The position numbers were made by a program, and so were the translations under genes. The notes below the pieces were generated by a model. The model was not told the origin of the DNA. It ran no database searches and worked only from the letters and a program-made list of their open reading frames with translations. A stretch of 32,231 nucleotides of DNA from Vampirovibrionales bacterium (lineage in GTDB: Bacteria; Cyanobacteriota; Vampirovibrionia; Vampirovibrionales; JAGQHJ01), in contig JANWIO010000140.1 in the NCBI GenBank assembly GCA_025449835.1, positions 1 through 32,231 on the forward strand. The letters are read 5' to 3'. Below are positions 1 through 7,378 of the stretch, piece after piece (position 1 is the stretch's first letter; each line of letters starts with the position of its first letter).

Positions 1-474
1 AGTATTGAACTTTCAGCCCCGATTCGCTACGGTGATCCGCAGCACCCAGAAATTCAAGTTATTGCAGTGCCTTCAGAGACTTTTCAAATAACCTATCTGG
101 TTCATTTTCCGCATCCCGATCTCCAGCAGCGTTGGTTTCACTGGCAACAAACGGAAGGCGATTTGATCCAAGAGATTGCACCAGCTCGTACCTTTGGATT
201 TGTCTCAGAACTTCCTGCCCTTCAAGCTAAAGGATTGGCTTTAGGGGTAACCCTTGAGAACACCTTGGGACTCACCGATGAAGGCGGGTATACCAGCGAA
301 CTCCGTATGCCAGATGAACCGATTCGTCACAAAATATTAGATTTTATAGGCGATTTAATGTTGTGTGGTATTCCCATTCAACGTGTAAAAGGGCATTTCA
401 TAATTTTTCGAGGCGGGCATGGTGCCCACCTTGCCTTTGGACAAGCTTTTCATCAAACCCTAAGCCTCTCCTAA
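1..474 (+). CDS. lpxC: UDP-3-O-acyl-N-acetylglucosamine deacetylase, C-terminal part (5' end cut by window)
   Basis: LpxC removes the N-acetyl group from UDP-3-O-acyl-GlcNAc, the committed zinc-dependent step of lipid A synthesis in the cytoplasm. The frame is open from base 1, so 157 C-terminal residues of a roughly 300-residue family are seen. Visible LpxC signatures are ARTFGF followed by the loop LALGVTLENTLGL, and RHKILDFIGDL, which in the family carries the zinc-binding His and Asp. Near the C-terminus, RGGHGAH matches the region with the catalytic His. The protein ends soon after this, so no FabZ fusion follows. The gene shows that the organism makes a lipid A outer membrane. The identification is firm; only the start is missing. 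Confidence 0.93.
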   Translation, partial: SIELSAPIRYGDPQHPEIQVIAVPSETFQITYLVHFPHPDLQQRWFHWQQTEGDLIQEIAPARTFGFVSELPALQAKGLALGVTLENTLGLTDEGGYTSELRMPDEPIRHKILDFIGDLMLCGIPIQRVKGHFIIFRGGHGAHLAFGQAFHQTLSLS

Positions 475-515
475 GCACCCCGTCTAAAATCGCCGCTTGG
501 GGGTTGCGTCTTTTT
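475..515 (+). terminator. possible weak terminator after lpxC
   Basis: GCACCCC at 475-481 can pair with GGGGGTTGC at 499-507, leaving one bulged base, and five T follow at 511-515. The stem is short and the loop is large, so this is a weak call. It overlaps the -35 region proposed for the aroF leader. Confidence 0.3.
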
Positions 516-531
516 CCAGTCCGTTTATAAT
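504..531 (+). promoter_or_regulatory. candidate sigma70 promoter for the aroF-tyrA leader
   Basis: A perfect TATAAT lies at 526-531, with TTGCGT at 504-509 and a 16-base spacer. Transcription would start near 538 and give a leader of about 280 bases before aroF, leaving room for the attenuator described below. The -10 is strong and the -35 is poor (3 of 6). Confidence 0.4.
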
Positions 532-641
532 GATGATATTATCTTAATTCTTGCTTGCACAATAATTCAAAAAGGCATTGAAGTTCGTGAAACAAATGAT
601 AGCCCGCTGGCAATCTAGCAATTCAGCCGATCTCACAAATC

Positions 642-698
642 ATGATGAGATGGGATTTGTCGCAAGCAATTATTTTTATTACTTTTTTTACCCCATAG
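642..698 (+). CDS. candidate Phe-containing leader peptide of the aroF attenuator
   Basis: An 18-codon ORF runs from ATG at 642 to TAG at 696-698 and reads MMRWDLSQAIIFITFFTP. It contains three Phe codons (TTT at 675, 684 and 687), two of them adjacent and close to the stop. The layout resembles the enterobacterial pheA leader, which also ends in a Phe-rich tail just before its stop. The stop codon overlaps the first strand of the antiterminator (697-712). A ribosome that finishes the ORF would therefore cover that strand, while one stalled at the tandem Phe codons would leave most of it free. No clear ribosome binding site precedes either ATG (642 or 645). The start lies in a hairpin (ACAAATC at 636-642 with GATTTGT at 654-660), which weakens the case for strong translation. 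Confidence 0.5.
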   Translation: MMRWDLSQAIIFITFFTP

Positions 699-755
699 AG
701 GGTTTTAAGCGGCATTAAACAGCTTAGTTATTTTCTTCAAACCGCTGAACCCTCT
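697..755 (+). promoter_or_regulatory. candidate antiterminator of the aroF leader
   Basis: AGAGGGTT at 697-704 pairs perfectly with AACCCTCT at 748-755, and GCGG at 709-712 pairs with CCGC at 742-745. A small internal loop separates them, giving 12 base pairs. The distal strand (742-755) is the same segment that forms the 5' arm of the terminator at 742-773, so the two structures exclude each other. Confidence 0.6.
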
Positions 756-778
756 TCTCAAAAGGTTCGGCGGTTTTT
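739..778 (+). terminator. intrinsic terminator in the aroF leader (attenuator)
   Basis: CCGCTGAACC at 742-751 pairs with GGTTCGGCGG at 764-773, ten pairs with one G-T wobble. It is extended by AAA at 739-741 with TTT at 774-776 and followed by a T-rich run. It sits about 40 bases before the aroF start, inside the predicted transcript, so it should act as an attenuator and not as the end of lpxC. Confidence 0.75.
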
Positions 779-816
779 GATTGTTTTGTTAAAAACCCCG
801 AAAGGAGCCCTTCCCA

Positions 817-1662
817 ATGACCAATCGACTTGTTCTTCAAACGATGGATGACCCAGGAACCCATCCTGTTCAAATCTCCCCTAGACAATCTTGTGGCGAT
901 TCAAACCTCTGGATTGTTGCTGGGCCTTGTGCTGTGGAAAGCCTGGCGCAGCTGGAACAGATCACCCAAACGTTATTGCAACATGGCGTTACCTCGCTTC
1001 GTGGCGGTGCCTTCAAACCCAGAACCTCCCCTTACAGCTTTCAGGGATTGGAAGAGAAAGGGTTACAGCTACTCCATCAAATGCGCCAACAACACTACAT
1101 GACCGTTATAACCGAGGTGATGGCCATTGAGCAGATTGACTTGGTGGCAGCCCATGCCGATGTCCTTCAGGTTGGCAGCCGAAATATGCAAAACTTTGCT
1201 TTGTTAAAAGCTTTGGGGAAAATAGAGAAACCAATTTTATTAAAACGGGGATTGGCAGCAACCTTGGACGAACTTCTCTGGGCAGCAGAATACATTCTCT
1301 CCGAAGGCAATGAACGAGTGATTTTGTGTGAACGGGGTATCCGAAGCTTCGACCCTGAAACCCGAAACGTTCTTGATTTGGGGGGTGTGGCAGTGCTGAA
1401 ACGCCAAACCCATCTGCCGGTTATTGTAGATCCCAGCCATGCTGCCGGAAGACGGGATATCATCACTGATCTTTCAAAAGCCGCCATCGCCGTGGGGGCT
1501 GATGGGCTGATCATTGAAATTCATCCAAATCCCCAAAAGTCGGTAAGTGATGCCAACCAAGCCCTTTCCTTGGAAGATTTTTCCGACTGGATGGAAGAAA
1601 TTGCCCCCATTGCTCAGGCCATGGGCAGATCCCTTCAATCCGAAGCCCATCTGGTGGCCTAG
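817..1662 (+). CDS. aroF: 3-deoxy-7-phosphoheptulonate (DAHP) synthase, type I-beta
   Basis: This enzyme condenses phosphoenolpyruvate and erythrose 4-phosphate to DAHP, the first step of the shikimate pathway. Family signatures are AGPCAVES (residues 35-42), RGGAFKPRTSPYSF (62-75), QVGSRNMQN, ILLKRG, VIVDPSHAAGRRD and GADGLIIEIHPNP. The length, 281 residues, is that of the short beta-type core (Bacillus/Thermotoga style) with about 30 extra N-terminal residues. No chorismate mutase or ACT domain is visible. The start is supported by AGGAG at 803-807, nine bases before ATG. tyrA follows three bases after the stop. Expression is probably set by the upstream attenuator (642-778), which would link it to charged tRNA-Phe. 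Confidence 0.95.
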   Translation: MTNRLVLQTMDDPGTHPVQISPRQSCGDSNLWIVAGPCAVESLAQLEQITQTLLQHGVTSLRGGAFKPRTSPYSFQGLEEKGLQLLHQMRQQHYMTVITEVMAIEQIDLVAAHADVLQVGSRNMQNFALLKALGKIEKPILLKRGLAATLDELLWAAEYILSEGNERVILCERGIRSFDPETRNVLDLGGVAVLKRQTHLPVIVDPSHAAGRRDIITDLSKAAIAVGADGLIIEIHPNPQKSVSDANQALSLEDFSDWMEEIAPIAQAMGRSLQSEAHLVA

Positions 1663-1665
1663 TTG

Positions 1666-2574
1666 ATGACACAAACCCAACAAGTCGCGACGCCTTTTCA
1701 ATCCATTTGCCTCATTGGTCTTGGGCTTATTGGCGGTTCTTTTGCCAAGCTCATCCGACACCAGCTTCCGAAGACCCATCTCATGGCCTTCGATAAGCTG
1801 CCAGTTCTTGAACAAGCAAAGTCTGATGGGGTCATTGATAAAGCGCTCACAGATCTCACTGATCCGCAGCTTTACGAAACCGATCTTATCGTGCTGGGAA
1901 CCCATCTATACCCCAGCTATGAGATTTTAAAAACGATTACTCAGCACACATCTGTCCCCCTTCGGATGATGGACTTAGGCAGCACCAAAAGCGGGATCTG
2001 CCAAATTGCAGATAATCTCCCGACCCACTTTTCATTTATCGGCGGACACCCTTTGGGGGGTAAAGAGGTGAGTGGGTATGAAAATAGCCATTGGAATCTC
2101 TTTGTGGGCAAGCGATTTTTACTGACCCCATGTAACAAAACACCGGACGAGTTTAAACACCAGATTGAAGCTTGGCTCACACAGCTTCAAATGCAGCCAG
2201 TTTTCCTGGATTATCAACAGCATGATGCCTTAATGTCAATGGTAAGCCATTTTCCGCAATTTTATGCCGTGGCCCTAGCCAATCTCCTCAAACAAAATGC
2301 ACCCGAAGAGGCTTTAAAATTCCTGGGGGGCGGCATTGATGATCAAATGCGATTAATGGCAAGTCCTTATAGCGTTTGGGAAGGAATTTTCCAGGAGAAC
2401 AAGGAAAATTTGAACAACATCCTCTCTCAATTTATTGCAATTTTAACCCAGATGCAGCAAGACCTGGCCAACAACCAGCTGGAGTCCTGGTTTCATGGAA
2501 GCCACGAAACTTATCAGCTCTATCAACACTATAAACAGAGCCCATTTCCCGTGGGAAAAAACGAACCTTTTTAA
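1666..2574 (+). CDS. tyrA: prephenate/arogenate dehydrogenase
   Basis: The enzyme oxidatively decarboxylates prephenate or arogenate toward tyrosine using NAD(P). The N-terminus has the dinucleotide-binding glycine pattern (IGLGLIGGSFA). The mid-region GGHPLGGKEVSG carries the conserved catalytic-type His, and MVSHFPQF and SPYSVWEGIFQEN match the C-terminal dimerisation domain. The length of about 302 residues is usual for a stand-alone TyrA without mutase or ACT domain. The gene begins three bases after the aroF stop and shares its transcript. A TTG at 1663 directly before this ATG is an alternative start. Whether prephenate or arogenate is preferred cannot be read from the sequence. Confidence 0.92.
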   Translation: MTQTQQVATPFQSICLIGLGLIGGSFAKLIRHQLPKTHLMAFDKLPVLEQAKSDGVIDKALTDLTDPQLYETDLIVLGTHLYPSYEILKTITQHTSVPLRMMDLGSTKSGICQIADNLPTHFSFIGGHPLGGKEVSGYENSHWNLFVGKRFLLTPCNKTPDEFKHQIEAWLTQLQMQPVFLDYQQHDALMSMVSHFPQFYAVALANLLKQNAPEEALKFLGGGIDDQMRLMASPYSVWEGIFQENKENLNNILSQFIAILTQMQQDLANNQLESWFHGSHETYQLYQHYKQSPFPVGKNEPF

Positions 2575-2577
2575 AGT

Positions 2578-2868
2578 TTAAGAATACCAAATTTGATTGA
2601 GGCGTTTTTGCTGATCTAAATCGGCTTTTAAAGCTTTTGTGGCAGACTCTCGCATCGCCTGATTGGCTGCAAACATAACCTTGGATTGAACTGATTGCAA
2701 TTCAAGAGCTCTATCCAGATTAAACGTGTTTTGTAAAGCAGCTGGCCCCATATTGGGTTGCATTTGCCCCGCCATAGCAATACGAGATTGATCTGCTAGC
2801 GCAGCAGCAGCGCCAAACCGATGGCTGTTAGACGTTGCATTGAGAAGATTGTACAGATTCAATATCAT
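2578..2868 (-). CDS. small unknown protein with N-terminal RFG motif
   Basis: I do not recognise this 96-residue protein. It is rich in Ala, Gln, Asn and Met and looks mostly helical, with no membrane segment or signal peptide. ATG at 2868 is chosen because GGAGG (complement of 2880-2884) precedes it by 11 bases; an in-frame TTG at 2901 would add 11 residues but lacks a better site. Residues 16-20 read HRFGA, the same kind of short F-G motif found near the N-terminus of four other unknown proteins in this window. It converges on tyrA with a three-base gap. The moderate confidence reflects its short length. Confidence 0.6.
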   Translation of the reverse strand: MILNLYNLLNATSNSHRFGAAAALADQSRIAMAGQMQPNMGPAALQNTFNLDRALELQSVQSKVMFAANQAMRESATKALKADLDQQKRLNQIWYS

Positions 2869-3070
2869 CCCTTTAAAATCCTCCAGTTGCGAACCACCCA
2901 AATCCCAGAGGGATGGGGCTTATCATAGCGTATAGAGGGATATTTTGCAAGCAACACCAGTACCAGAGAAAAACAGGTGAAACATAAATAAAACAATTTT
3001 AAATTCTTCCCCTCCCCAAAAGCACAAACAAGCGCTACCAAACGGCTCCCATGATTCCCACCCTCAAGAA

Positions 3071-3079
3071 TGGTATAAT
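3071..3079 (+). promoter_or_regulatory. extended -10 promoter for the hydrolase gene
   Basis: TGG followed by a perfect TATAAT (3074-3079) forms an extended -10 element, with no convincing -35. Transcription would start near 3086, giving a very short 5' leader before ATG 3095 or ATG 3107. Confidence 0.45.
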
Positions 3080-3094
3080 CCTAAAGAATATGGA

Positions 3095-4006
3095 ATGGGG
3101 CCAGCAATGAGTAATATTTTTTATGTCCAATCCTTTAAAAGCGTTGATGAAACCCCCATGCGCTATGGTATATTACGATCTGAACCCTTACAGGAGGTGC
3201 AGGCACCCGTTATTTTCATTCCAGGCCTGGGTGGATCGGTTAAAAATGCACTCTCGTTTTTAGAGCGATTTCTGCCGCACCATGGCGCTGTTTACAGTAT
3301 GGATGCACGAGGATTTGGCCTCAACGAAGCTCAGTCTCCCCACCCAAATCCCCAAGATTACCTTCGGGATTTCCATCAATTTGTACTTCACCTCCAAGAG
3401 AAAGCGTTGATTCAGTCTCAGAGTACCCCCATTTTATTGGGCATTAGTTTAGGGGGGGTGTTTGCGACACTTTACACAACCAATTACACCCATCCTTTTA
3501 AAGCAGAAATCTTGGTTGCACCCGCATTTCATCCGCATCCCCAATTATTTTCTTGGCGGTTTAAGCTTCAAAACTACAGCATGGTTTTATTTAAGGGCTC
3601 AAAGGCCCTAACGACCCTTCCTTACGGAATACATGAGCTTACCAAAAACTCGGATCGTCACGATGATCCCTGGTTTCAAAATCCATTAACCATGCCCACC
3701 CTTTATCTGTTTTTTGTAGACATGCTTTGTAAAAAGGCCTTTAAGTGCAGTCAACAGATTCAGATTCCAACAGCAGTGGTGGTGCCGGAGTTGGATGTAA
3801 TTTGCAACCCAGATTCTATGAAACTGGCTTATCAACAAATTTCACAGGATCACAAAGCTTTATTTTCTTATGCAAATCTCTATCATGATGTGTTTATGGA
3901 GCCTGAATCTGACCAGGAAAAAGTTTATCAGGATCTCCATCAATGGCTTTCTAAAATGAAACTCACTCACTCCGCCCCAGCCATGTCAAGCATCTTTACG
4001 GGATAG
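3095..4006 (+). CDS. alpha/beta hydrolase (lysophospholipase/monoacylglycerol lipase-like)
   Basis: This is a 303-residue serine hydrolase of the alpha/beta fold. The strand and oxyanion region VIFIPGLGG is followed by DARGFGLN, and the nucleophile elbow is GISLGG (G-x-S-x-G). The likely acid is the Asp in VVPELDVICNP and the catalytic His is in NLYHDVFMEP, so the triad is complete and in order. No signal peptide is seen, so it should be cytoplasmic. The closest broad group is the lysophospholipase/monoglyceride lipase type, but the substrate cannot be inferred. ATG at 3107 (four codons later) is an alternative start. The gene stands alone between two promoters. Confidence 0.8.
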   Translation: MGPAMSNIFYVQSFKSVDETPMRYGILRSEPLQEVQAPVIFIPGLGGSVKNALSFLERFLPHHGAVYSMDARGFGLNEAQSPHPNPQDYLRDFHQFVLHLQEKALIQSQSTPILLGISLGGVFATLYTTNYTHPFKAEILVAPAFHPHPQLFSWRFKLQNYSMVLFKGSKALTTLPYGIHELTKNSDRHDDPWFQNPLTMPTLYLFFVDMLCKKAFKCSQQIQIPTAVVVPELDVICNPDSMKLAYQQISQDHKALFSYANLYHDVFMEPESDQEKVYQDLHQWLSKMKLTHSAPAMSSIFTG

Positions 4007-4136
4007 CTTTTTCAAAAAAAGAATGCCTGAAAAATTTTCGTAGTGAACCTCTTTGACTAGGCATTTACCAGCTTTAACCTCCCCTAACCTCAAAAATATA
4101 GTATACTCAGAAAAAAGAGGTTAAAGGGCTTACTCT

Positions 4137-5222
4137 GTGCCAGACCGTCTTGAGAAACTACAAAAATCGCCAACGTTGCAAGCAGTCGTTCAATTTGGAG
4201 AAGTGGGATTTTATCCTTACAATAGCTTATCCGTCTCTGCACTCTTTCATAGTCAAGCAGAACGCATCATTGGTGCTAAAGAAGACCCCATTACCCAAAA
4301 ACAGCGCAATTTATCTGAAATAAAAGTTTCTGGAAAAAGCCTTTCTATTGAAAAAAAACTGATGGGTGGCTTTACCGATGCCTTTTATCGCGGCAAACTC
4401 CCCGAACTCATTATTGTCACCTCTGGGATGATGGAAACACCGGAATTTATTGAAGAGTATTTAGATTTCCTGGAAAAGCTCTGTATATTAGGTTTTTTGT
4501 CTGAGCCAGAGCTTGAAGAAGTCTCACTCTTAGATCGCTATGTGCCCCAATTGATTATTGCTTCCTACGGGATGGTTTACAACGTTATTCTCCAGAAACT
4601 AGAGACCGCCCTTGAAACCATGGCGCAAATCTCGCCCCGGAACAAAGACCGCCTCGTCCAAAAAATCTCACGGGCCATGTTTACCAATCCAGATGAAGGG
4701 TACGACCTTTCTTTAGTCCCATTAACCTTGTTTAAAAAACCTGTTGCCCTTAATTTGGCAGGCTCTAAGTCAATCTATACGGTTAAAACAACGCAGCTTC
4801 TCGAAAAATATAAAATCCCCTGCCAATTTAATCCCAATGGCAAATTGGGGATCTTAGAATGGGAGTTAAATCAGGCTTATAAACATCTTACCCATAGAAT
4901 TATCCCCCTTCTTCAGCTTCAAGAAGCTGCAATGGACTTAAAGGACACCGATGTTACAGCCCTAATGGAAACCTTGGGACAAAAACTCGGAGTTTTACCG
5001 GGCCTCACCACACTGGCCTCTTCTTCTAAGAACCCTGTTCCAGTTGAACAATTGAGCTTTTCAACATTGGATCTAGCGATGGTTCACCAGATTGGCACCT
5101 TGGCCCAAAAAGTTAATTTTATCGAACTTCAAAACTACACTGACGCCTTACTCCAAACGATCCAACCTCTGGTAAAATCAACGCCCTCGGCCATGTCGTT
5201 AAAACGGTCTTCCTTAAAATGA
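4137..5222 (+). CDS. unknown 361-residue protein
   Basis: I recognise no family. The protein appears soluble, with alternating helical segments and no membrane helix, signal peptide or obvious catalytic motif. Two regions look well structured: a block near residues 95-150 (ELIIVTSGMM, then an acidic helix) and KKPVALNLAGSKSIYTVK near 202-219. The start is GTG at 4137, supported by AAGGG about eight bases upstream; a TATACT hexamer lies at 4102-4107. Its stop overlaps the start of the next gene (ATGA at 5219-5222), so the two are probably translated together. Coding is supported by length and by that overlap. Confidence 0.75.
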   Translation: MPDRLEKLQKSPTLQAVVQFGEVGFYPYNSLSVSALFHSQAERIIGAKEDPITQKQRNLSEIKVSGKSLSIEKKLMGGFTDAFYRGKLPELIIVTSGMMETPEFIEEYLDFLEKLCILGFLSEPELEEVSLLDRYVPQLIIASYGMVYNVILQKLETALETMAQISPRNKDRLVQKISRAMFTNPDEGYDLSLVPLTLFKKPVALNLAGSKSIYTVKTTQLLEKYKIPCQFNPNGKLGILEWELNQAYKHLTHRIIPLLQLQEAAMDLKDTDVTALMETLGQKLGVLPGLTTLASSSKNPVPVEQLSFSTLDLAMVHQIGTLAQKVNFIELQNYTDALLQTIQPLVKSTPSAMSLKRSSLK

Positions 5223-5437
5223 GATCGAAAAACCAACGGAAATCGACCATTATGATGCGAGTACGCCTGTTTCAAATTTCAGGGATTGCTTTAATCACCT
5301 TATGCATTCTCAACACACTTTTTCTAAAAGCCATTGGGTTGGTCATTAACACCATGTTATTCTTAGCCGGACTGATGCAGTTTTGGGTCTCTTTTCGGCT
5401 ATGGCAACGGTTTTACCGATTGTCACGCCAACGATAA
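5219..5437 (+). CDS. small two-helix membrane protein
   Basis: This 72-residue protein has a basic N-terminus (MRSKNQRKS), two hydrophobic segments at about residues 18-34 and 36-57, and an Arg-rich C-terminus. That suggests a hairpin in the inner membrane with both ends in the cytoplasm. Its ATG overlaps the TGA of the preceding unknown gene, which points to translational coupling and a shared job, perhaps anchoring the larger protein. No family is recognised. Confidence 0.65.
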   Translation: MRSKNQRKSTIMMRVRLFQISGIALITLCILNTLFLKAIGLVINTMLFLAGLMQFWVSFRLWQRFYRLSRQR

Positions 5438-5533
5438 TCAGATTTTCCCTTTTCAAAACCCTCTTTTTCTGCTATTTAAAAGTATAAACCGATTCGAATT
5501 TGGATTTTTAGATTTATTTTGATCTTGGGAAAA

Positions 5534-6283
5534 ATGGGGATGAGCATGCGTCTTTTGGGAATGAACACGATAAAGTCACCACTGCGGTTTGGAACCATTC
5601 GGGAAACCTTTAAAAAAGAGGACGCTGAAGACCTCAACCCTAAACTGCTTCAAGCTTTTGCAAAGCGATTTCCACAGGGCGAACAAATTGCAGCCACTGT
5701 GGAATTGGATTCGCCTGTACAGGTGTTTGAGGTTACTGCAAATAGCGGTGATTCCCTCACCTTGAATCATGATGTCTTTAAGAAACCTGTCACCCTCTCG
5801 ATCAAGGAAAAACCCGACGTTTTTAAAAGACTGCTGGCATTTTTGCTTCCCGTTATTAATGGTAACCCGTCTTCTGCCCAAGAATGGTGGACAAGGTCGT
5901 TTCGCCGCCGCATCAATGAAGTTTACAAGGTGAATCCCCCCTACTTACGTTTATCCGATCTGGATGACCCGAAAAAGCTATACAACCCTTTTGGGTTTAG
6001 TCTTAACGGACACATCTTTCTTCTACGAAACAAAAACTTTGATCTCCAAGGACAGCCTTCTATCAACCCCATTCAAGGAAACCCACAAAGAGTTAAAGAA
6101 ATGTTTTTGGCCCTTCTGCCTGCAAAACTTCGGAAAAATTATCAAAAAGATGAGAAAAATGGTGGAAATGCCGTCATTGAGGCCATTGGTGATCGTCTTA
6201 AAACCGCTTTTCCACAACACTTATACCCCATCTATAGTGAGGGAGAATACGAAAAAGCCTCATTTCTCTGTAATCTCCCCTAA
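5534..6283 (+). CDS. unknown protein with N-terminal LRFG motif; paralog of the next gene
   Basis: I do not recognise this soluble protein of about 249 residues. It is related along its length to the protein at 6444-7238. Both have an N-terminal F-G motif (LRFGT here, residues 17-21), then an AFxxRFPxG stretch (AFAKRFPQG), a Leu/Asn turn, an RVY-like helix (EVY here) and a strand pair around GFSLNGHIFLLRN. Several starts are possible: TTG 5519 and ATG 5534, 5540 and 5546. The ATG cluster is preferred, but no site is strong. A 9-bp hairpin overlaps the stop codon. The tandem arrangement implies local duplication; the role is unknown. Confidence 0.65.
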   Translation: MGMSMRLLGMNTIKSPLRFGTIRETFKKEDAEDLNPKLLQAFAKRFPQGEQIAATVELDSPVQVFEVTANSGDSLTLNHDVFKKPVTLSIKEKPDVFKRLLAFLLPVINGNPSSAQEWWTRSFRRRINEVYKVNPPYLRLSDLDDPKKLYNPFGFSLNGHIFLLRNKNFDLQGQPSINPIQGNPQRVKEMFLALLPAKLRKNYQKDEKNGGNAVIEAIGDRLKTAFPQHLYPIYSEGEYEKASFLCNLP

Positions 6284-6291
6284 GGCTTTTT
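6252..6291 (+). terminator. candidate terminator at the end of the first FG-motif paralog
   Basis: AAAAAGCCT at 6252-6260 pairs perfectly with AGGCTTTTT at 6283-6291, with a 22-base loop. The T-run is part of the stem, as in compact bidirectional terminators, and the left arm lies inside the coding region. Confidence 0.45.
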
Positions 6292-6443
6292 AAAGAATTG
6301 TTGATTTTTGTTTCAATTTTCTTAGCAATTAATTTCTTTGCCTTCAAAAGTTGTTAGTATAACGATACGCTCCATAAAAAATGGATTTGGCTAAGCTCCT
6401 TTTGTATTGGGCAAAATGAGTGTTTCAGAGAGAGAAAACAGCA

Positions 6444-7238
6444 ATGAAAACTGGGCTTTTTGCAACACAGATCCCAAAATACGCCAGTCGTATCGAATTT
6501 GGCACCCATAAACCAATGACACTTCACCTCACTGATGTGTTTGAATTTGAAAAACAAATTCTTTCTCCAGGTTTAAAAGCCTTTGTTCAACGTTTTCCAG
6601 AAGGTAAAAAGATTTTATCCGGCCTCAGCCCTGCCGGACCCGTATGGGTCACCACGGTAAATTATAATAACGGGCGAAAACTTAATTTAGACAATCCATT
6701 ACTCCGTTTCTTCCAACTCAAACAGATTCGGCCTCAAGAAGCAACCAGCCCCTTTCTACCCCCTATCTTACTCCCTCACCATGAGGATTGGCAGAAAAAC
6801 CCACAAGACGCTGAAAAACGACTCTCCTCACTTTTAGAATTAAATCGTCCCCTGATGAAAGATTCCAACATTAAAGCGGAGGATCTGTGGCAAAACATGT
6901 TTAAAGCCTGCCTGCAACGTGTGTATGAAAAGCCCCAGCGCATCGCATATTCCAATATTCGAAGTAAAAACACGATTTATCAGGCCATTGGCTTTACACA
7001 GCATGGCGAACTCGTCTTGGTAAAAAACCCCACCTGGACTTCCGATCAATTTCAAGCCCCCCTTAACATTACAGGCTATCAGCCTCATAAGGATTTACCG
7101 CCACATCTTCGCCCCCCACTTAAAACCACCCCCAACGGCCAACGCATTGATTTCATCATCGCCCAATCAGAAGCATTAAAACCCATTATCAGCGAATTTA
7201 CCGATGCCAATGCAGCCTTTGTGCCGATTAAAACTTAA
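6444..7238 (+). CDS. unknown protein with N-terminal IEFG motif; paralog of the preceding gene
   Basis: This soluble protein has about 264 residues, no signal peptide and no membrane helix. IEFGT at residues 17-21 aligns with LRFGT at the same position of the upstream paralog, followed by AFVQRFPEG against AFAKRFPQG. The segment YQAIGFTQHGELVLVKN matches YNPFGFSLNGHIFLLRN. Identity is modest, so the duplication is old or fast-evolving. ATG 6444 is preferred over GTG 6420, because a purine-rich GAGAGAG lies just upstream of it and the extra eight residues look unrelated. TATAAC at 6358-6363 may be a -10. No catalytic motif or family is recognised. Confidence 0.68.
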   Translation: MKTGLFATQIPKYASRIEFGTHKPMTLHLTDVFEFEKQILSPGLKAFVQRFPEGKKILSGLSPAGPVWVTTVNYNNGRKLNLDNPLLRFFQLKQIRPQEATSPFLPPILLPHHEDWQKNPQDAEKRLSSLLELNRPLMKDSNIKAEDLWQNMFKACLQRVYEKPQRIAYSNIRSKNTIYQAIGFTQHGELVLVKNPTWTSDQFQAPLNITGYQPHKDLPPHLRPPLKTTPNGQRIDFIIAQSEALKPIISEFTDANAAFVPIKT

Positions 7239-7300
7239 GAATATCCCCTCACCCCATCCGCAATTTGTCTCAAAATAAAAACAAACACAGAAGGCCTCGT

Positions 7301-7328
7301 TTTACTTTTGCCCCAATTCCGCTACACT
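7301..7328 (+). promoter_or_regulatory. candidate promoter for the glycosyltransferase gene
   Basis: TTTACT at 7301-7306 and TACACT at 7323-7328 are separated by 16 bases (each 4 of 6 to consensus), placing the transcript start about 45 bases before ATG 7379. Confidence 0.35.
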
Positions 7329-7378
7329 AAATATAAACTTGGCATACTCTCACAAAAACCCCTTGATAGGAATAGCCC

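Noticed and set aside
538..816. T-box riboswitch in the aroF leader
   Set aside because: The conserved T-box sequence (GGTGGNACCGCG type) is absent. The terminator/antiterminator pair and Phe leader ORF explain the region better.
1474..1905. 143-codon minus-strand open frame across aroF/tyrA
   Set aside because: Entirely antisense to two well-recognised enzymes, with no domain or ribosome site; a shadow frame. Similar antisense frames over the peptidase, malic enzyme and helicase genes were left out for the same reason.
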